From: Chloroflexota bacterium
GTDB lineage: Bacteria > Chloroflexota > UBA6077 > JACCZL01
Direction of reading: 5' to 3'
DNA: 64,000 bases
NCBI GenBank assembly: GCA_020845495.1
Contig: JADLFM010000038.1
Location: 80,286-144,285 of the forward strand
The notes under the pieces were generated by a model that was not told the DNA's origin, did not search any database, and saw only the letters and a program-made list of their open reading frames with translations. The translations under genes were made by a program, and so were the position numbers. Of the stretch, positions 60,770 through 64,000 are shown one piece after another; position 1 is the stretch's first letter; each line of letters starts with the position of its first letter.

Positions 60770-61984
60770 ATGAGCGGTAACGATATCTCTCCCAGTGCAC
60801 GGGCTGGGTCGCTTTCCCTCCGTGTAGCAGGGTTGTTCGCTGGCATCGGCGGAATCGAGCTCGGGCTTCAGGCAGCCGGTCACAGAACCCTGATTCTCTG
60901 TGAAATTGATCCTGTTGCTCAGGCTGTACTGCATGCTCAGTTCCCTGACGTCAGCCTCGTTGGGGACGTTCGTAGCATCGAGAAGCTGCCGGACGCAGAT
61001 CTCGTTACCGCCGGCTTTCCGTGCCAGGATCTCTCACAGGCCGGGCGGACACGAGGTATCGCGGGCGCTCAGTCGGGCCTGGTGGAGTACATATTCAGGC
61101 TGGTGGAACTGCACAAGCACGTTACCTGGCTCCTGCTGGAAAACGTGCCGTTCATGCTCCAACTGGATCGCGGCCGTGCGATGCACTATCTCACGGGCCG
61201 GCTGGCAGAGCTAGGCTACGCCTGGGCGTATCGCATCGTCGATACGCGTGCCTTCGGTCTTCCACATCGCCGCCGGCGTGTCATCCTGCTGGCCTCACGC
61301 ACTGAAGACCCGAGAGCGGTCTTGCTTTCCCGTGAGGCCGGTGAACCCGAGCCCGTCGACCACCACGGCCTTGCATGCGGCTTTTACTGGACCGAAGGCT
61401 TGCGTGGGCTCGGTTGGGCCGTGGATGCGGTTCCAACGCTGAAGGGTGGTTCTACCATCGGCATCCCGTCGCCGCCAGGAATCTGGATGCCGGATGGCTC
61501 GATCGTTACGCCGGCCCTTGAAGATGCAGAACGACTGCAAGGATTTCCGAAGGGCTGGACGTCGGTATCGGCGCCAGCGCCGGGCAGGCGCAAAGACTTA
61601 CGGTGGAAGTTGGTCGGCAATGCTGTCAGTGTCCCTGTCGCGGCGTGGCTCGGTCAGTGTCTCCGCGAGCCGCGGACCTACGACGACCGATATGACTTTG
61701 CCATCCCAAGTGGCACACCCTGGCCGTCTGCTGCATGGGGCCGCGGGACGGCCATTCACGGGTCATCAGTATCTGCGTGGCCCGAGCACGTCCGAAGGCT
61801 GCATCTGATCGACTTCCTTCAAGAGCCGCCCGTTCCGCTCTCAGCACGTGCCACCCGTGGGTTTCTAGATCGCGCCCGAATGGCGAAACTGCGCTTCGTC
61901 AACGGGTTTCTCGATGATGTGGCTGCCCATCTCACGCGAATGGAGGGGGCAACGGCGTCTACGGCAAAGAAGGCTGTGGCATGA
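60770..61984 (+). CDS. DNA (cytosine-5) methyltransferase
   Basis: C5-cytosine methyltransferase of 404 aa. The conserved motifs run in order: motif I VAGLFAGIGGIELGLQAAG (about 19-37), motif II around LILCEIDPVAQ, motif IV GFPCQDLSQAG with catalytic Cys85, motif VI LLENVPF (Glu124), motif VIII PHRRRRVILLAS and motifs IX-X RLQGFPKGW and LVGNAVSVPVA. The target-recognition region between VIII and IX is short, and an extra C-terminal tail of about 110 residues follows motif X. Its stop overlaps the next gene by 4 nt, so it is probably one half of a type II restriction-modification pair. The recognition site is unknown. Confidence 0.93.
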   Translation: MSGNDISPSARAGSLSLRVAGLFAGIGGIELGLQAAGHRTLILCEIDPVAQAVLHAQFPDVSLVGDVRSIEKLPDADLVTAGFPCQDLSQAGRTRGIAGAQSGLVEYIFRLVELHKHVTWLLLENVPFMLQLDRGRAMHYLTGRLAELGYAWAYRIVDTRAFGLPHRRRRVILLASRTEDPRAVLLSREAGEPEPVDHHGLACGFYWTEGLRGLGWAVDAVPTLKGGSTIGIPSPPGIWMPDGSIVTPALEDAERLQGFPKGWTSVSAPAPGRRKDLRWKLVGNAVSVPVAAWLGQCLREPRTYDDRYDFAIPSGTPWPSAAWGRGTAIHGSSVSAWPEHVRRLHLIDFLQEPPVPLSARATRGFLDRARMAKLRFVNGFLDDVAAHLTRMEGATASTAKKAVA

Positions 61985-62784
61985 CGGAAGAGGCGCAGCC
62001 GGCCGGTCGACGCCCTCGACGACGTCGAGAAAGCTCACCACCACTTGATCAGCCAGCTATCACCGTCGAAGACGCCTTTCGGATTGCTGCACCGCGTCCG
62101 GTGAATGACGCCCCGCGTGAACCGAAGCAACAGTACGCCCAACGGCTTTCGAATGCATTGGCCGTCTGGGCGGCCAATTGGCTGCGAAATGCGGGATTCT
62201 CGGGTGTGACGCCGGACGCTCAGGGGCGTAGGCAAGAAGCGCCGGCGCGCACCGCTCGCGGCGTCAAGAAGCTAGACGTCAATTACAGTACTCCAGAATT
62301 GGGGCTCGCGCTGGGGATATCTATTAAGACGTTGAATTTTCGAGATGCCGGTAGCCGTCGATACACGAAGAACTACGTCCGAATCGACGGCGAGCTACGG
62401 GCGGAGGGCGCTGACTATCACCAGCGGCAGCCATACGCCGTGCTCATCGCAATCCTGTTCTTGCCGATCGACAGTTGTGACGATGGTGGCAGCGGTCGAA
62501 GCGAGGAGCGGGATGTTTCATCGTTCGGCCAGGCCGTGCGTAAGTTCCGATACCGAGGCGGCCGTGATGACCCCCGCGATGACCTCGACTTGATGGAAGG
62601 ATTCTTCATCGGTCTGTACGAGCCGGAGACTGGCGAAACCTCGTTCTTCGACGTCTCCAAGCCACCCCCCCGAAATCGACGGCCGCGCCCCGAGGAGGTT
62701 CTTTCCTCCGAGGAACTGTTTCAGGCCATCTCGAATATTTATGCAGCTCGCAACATGCCTCCGTTCCATTGGGCGCAAGGATAG
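61981..62784 (+). CDS. Unrecognised protein, probable restriction endonuclease partner
   Basis: A 267-aa protein starting at the ATG that overlaps the methyltransferase stop (ATGA). The N-terminus is basic (RRPRRRRE). The core (about 95-155) reads KKLDVNYSTPELGLALGISI, then KTLNFRD and RIDGELRAEGADYHQRQPYA. Asp99, Glu106 and Lys116 on consecutive strands could be a PD-(D/E)XK active site, although the final E-x-K has Ser in place of the acid. VLIAILFLPIDSCDD resembles a buried strand. Coupled position next to a C5 methyltransferase strongly suggests a cognate endonuclease. I do not recognise a named family. Confidence 0.65.
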   Translation: MTEEAQPAGRRPRRRRESSPPLDQPAITVEDAFRIAAPRPVNDAPREPKQQYAQRLSNALAVWAANWLRNAGFSGVTPDAQGRRQEAPARTARGVKKLDVNYSTPELGLALGISIKTLNFRDAGSRRYTKNYVRIDGELRAEGADYHQRQPYAVLIAILFLPIDSCDDGGSGRSEERDVSSFGQAVRKFRYRGGRDDPRDDLDLMEGFFIGLYEPETGETSFFDVSKPPPRNRRPRPEEVLSSEELFQAISNIYAARNMPPFHWAQG

Positions 62785-62902
62785 TTCATCGGATGATCGA
62801 CTCCCGGGACGTATCTAAGGGGTCGTCAAGAATCAACTTCCCGTTTTGGGGTGAGCGACCTGGACGAGCGGCAGAGCGACGGCTAGCATGACGTAAGCTG
62901 AC

Positions 62903-63247
62903 ATGATCGAACAGGTGCCGCGGATGAGTATGAGTCTGGTTCAGGTCTGCCAGTGCGTTCGGTGCCAGAGCGGAGACGTGCATCCAGATCGGGTGCTGCA
63001 TGAGCAGATGAACCTGCTGCTCAGCCGGCTGGGTGAAGCCGAGCGGCGGTGGTATGCCGCCGTCGAGGCGAATCGGCTAGGGCATGGTGGGGCGCGGCTG
63101 GTGGCGCAGATCACGGGGCTGGATGAGAAGACGATCCGTCGCGGCCAGGAGGAAGTGGCCGGCTCGCTGGCTGATGCGCCGATCAAGCGGCAGCGTCGGG
63201 TCGGGGGTGGTCGGCCGCCGGTCGAAAAAAAGATCCGGCCATCGTAG
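62903..63247 (+). CDS. ISAzo13-family transposase, 5' reading frame
   Basis: The 114-codon zero-frame part of a two-frame transposase. ATG codons at 62903, 62924 or 62930 could start it; CAGGTG lies before the second. It encodes GEAERRWYAAVEANRLGHGG and LVAQITGLDEKTIRRGQEEV, the DNA-binding N-terminus of ISAzo13 transposases. At 63226-63232 it meets A-AAA-AAG in the correct phase and ends soon after at 63247. A -1 shift joins it to the frame that runs from 63232. Confidence 0.8.
   Translation: MIEQVPRMSMSLVQVCQCVRCQSGDVHPDRVLHEQMNLLLSRLGEAERRWYAAVEANRLGHGGARLVAQITGLDEKTIRRGQEEVAGSLADAPIKRQRRVGGGRPPVEKKIRPS
63226..63232 (+). promoter_or_regulatory. Slippery heptamer for -1 programmed frameshifting
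   Basis: A_AAA_AAG in the zero frame (codons GAA AAA AAG). Slipping back one base continues the protein as KKDPAIVAALHELVEP, which matches the family where the zero frame would stop after five codons. The motif is the classic -1 site of several IS families. Confidence 0.75.
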
Positions 63248-63877
63248 CGGCGCTGCACGAGTTGGTCGAGCCGGTCACGGCTGGCGACCCGATGAGCGAG
63301 CACAAGTGGGTGCGGGTCAGCCTGCGGCAGGTGAGCCGCGAACTGGGTGAGGCTGGGCACCCGGTGAGCCCGCCGACCGTGCGCCGGCTGCTGGACGCCC
63401 AAGGCTATCGGCTGCATGCCAATACCAAACAACTCGAGTCGAGCGCGGCGCATCCCGACCGCGATCAGCAGTTCGGCTACATCGCGGAGCAGCGGCAGGG
63501 ATTCGGTGAGCGGGGCCAGCCCGAGATCAGTGTCGATACCAAGAAGAAGGAGTTGATCGGCCAGTTCAAGAACGCCGGGCGGGTGTGGAGCCAGGAGGCG
63601 GAGGCGGTCAATGTCCACGACTTTCGGCCAGACGCGTTGGGTCGGGCGGTGCCGTACGGCATCTATGACCTGACCCACAACCGTGGTACCGTCTACGTCG
63701 GCCAATCGGCTGACACGCCCCGGTTCGCCGTTGATCTGCTCGCCCGGTGGTGGGTTGATGAAGGGCGCACCGCGTTCCCCACCGCGAGCGAGCTGTTGAT
63801 CCTGGCCGATGGTGGCGGCAGCAATAGCTCCCGCTCACGGGTCTGGAAACAGCAGCTTCAGGAGCAGCTCTGCGAGG
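63232..63877 (+). CDS. ISAzo13-family transposase, -1 frame (catalytic part, truncated)
   Basis: Continues the transposase in the -1 frame with DPMSEHKWVRVSLRQVSREL, PPTVRRLLDAQGYRLHAN, the metal-binding acid in QPEISVDTKKKELIGQFKN and GTVYVGQSADTPRFAVDLL. It goes on to LILADGGGSNSSRSRVWKQQ, which carries the second catalytic aspartate of the DDE nuclease. After LQEQLCEG the sequence no longer fits the family: the expected segment with HYPxGxSKWNPxEH and the third acid is missing. This copy therefore lacks its C-terminus and is probably inactive, unless the rest lies beyond the insertion outside the window. Confidence 0.7.
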
Positions 63878-64000
63878 GTGTCCCACAGGATATTGCGTCA
63901 AGTACCCTGAGGCGTGGGAGGGCGCCGATGGGTCGGACGGATTGGGACGCCGAAGAGGCACGGTGGGCGGAGCAGATCGAGGCCGTGGTGGGCGGGATGC
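63878..64000 (+). mobile_element. Left end of a second element inserted into the ISAzo13 copy
   Basis: Family similarity in the transposase stops abruptly near 63878. It is followed by about 50 nt of different sequence (from GGTGTCCCACAGG) and then a new gene start. This pattern fits a nested insertion. The right end and target duplication are beyond the window, so the family is unknown. Confidence 0.45.
63928..64000 (+). CDS. Start of a new coding region, probable transposase of the nested element
   Basis: An ATG at 63928 with GGGAGGG 5 nt upstream opens a frame that runs off the window. The 24 visible codons give MGRTDWDAEEARWAEQIEAV and a few more residues, an acidic helical N-terminus. 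Some transposases start this way, but the fragment is too short to identify. Its place just inside the sequence break suggests the transposase of the inserted element. Confidence 0.45.
   Translation, partial: MGRTDWDAEEARWAEQIEAVVGGM

Larger units (their letters stand above)
62819..63877 (+). mobile_element. ISAzo13-like insertion sequence, apparently interrupted at its right side
   Basis: A probable left end near 62819 (GGGGTCGTCAAGAATC) precedes a transposase encoded in two overlapping frames. Homology to the ISAzo13 transposase family runs to about 63870 and then stops, where a different coding start appears. The right terminal repeat is not in the window, so the ends are estimates. Confidence 0.6.

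Overview
This 64 kb window is high-GC (clearly above 60%), densely coded bacterial chromosome. Several features point to Chloroflexota, perhaps near Thermomicrobia/Sphaerobacter. They are an NADH-quinone oxidoreductase operon in the order A-B-C-D-H-I-J-K-L-M without E, F and G, atpC next to mreB, a DUF3417-type glycogen phosphorylase, an ISAzo13-type element, and wall genes (ddl, murF, L,D-transpeptidase). The lineage is inferred from gene content only; no 16S gene is present.

Layout: 1-8056 is the nuo operon on the minus strand, tightly overlapped, with a visible extended -10 promoter. 8246-9958 holds mreB and an atpC that stands apart from any other ATP synthase gene. 9959-10809 is a non-coding stretch with short repeats and hairpins. 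10810-12670 is a NarL-type response regulator with its histidine kinase. 12964-13781 carries two small unknown genes, one of them Cys-rich. 13991-22175 is a minus-strand DNA-processing cluster: a YhaN-like ATPase, a YhaO/SbcD-like phosphoesterase, a protein with a degenerate nuclease fold, a WYL regulator, and a UvrD-type helicase with a DnaQ-type exonuclease inside it. 22457-25801 holds metabolic genes (CoA-transferase, alcohol dehydrogenase, small P-loop kinase). 25850-32750 is a minus-strand run typA, speE, murF fused to an alpha/beta hydrolase, and ddl. 33189-35738 is glgP, convergent with an L,D-transpeptidase.

37571-43958 is a surface and secretion region. It has two tandem paralogous secreted proteins of an unrecognised family, two GT39-like membrane glycosyltransferases, a well-delimited transcription unit for a 39-residue acidic peptide, and a secreted Gly/Ser/Asn-rich protein. 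44213-49209 contains an EEP-family phosphatase/nuclease, a six-hairpin glycosidase and a VanW-type membrane protein. 49416-57063 holds mixed enzymes (GNAT, ThDP enzyme, epimerase, M20 peptidase, flavoprotein). A tRNA-Gly(CCC) lies at 57182-57255, followed by a rhomboid protease and an EF-G-like GTPase.

The right end (60600-64000) is accessory. A C5-cytosine methyltransferase overlaps by 4 nt an unrecognised gene that is probably its restriction endonuclease. Next comes an ISAzo13-type transposase split by an A-AAA-AAG -1 frameshift site, which seems to be interrupted by a second element near 63878. The best candidates for something new are the 39-aa peptide unit, the secreted paralogue pair, the putative endonuclease partner, the helicase-exonuclease cluster, and GC-rich palindromic repeats that appear both between genes and in frame inside genes.
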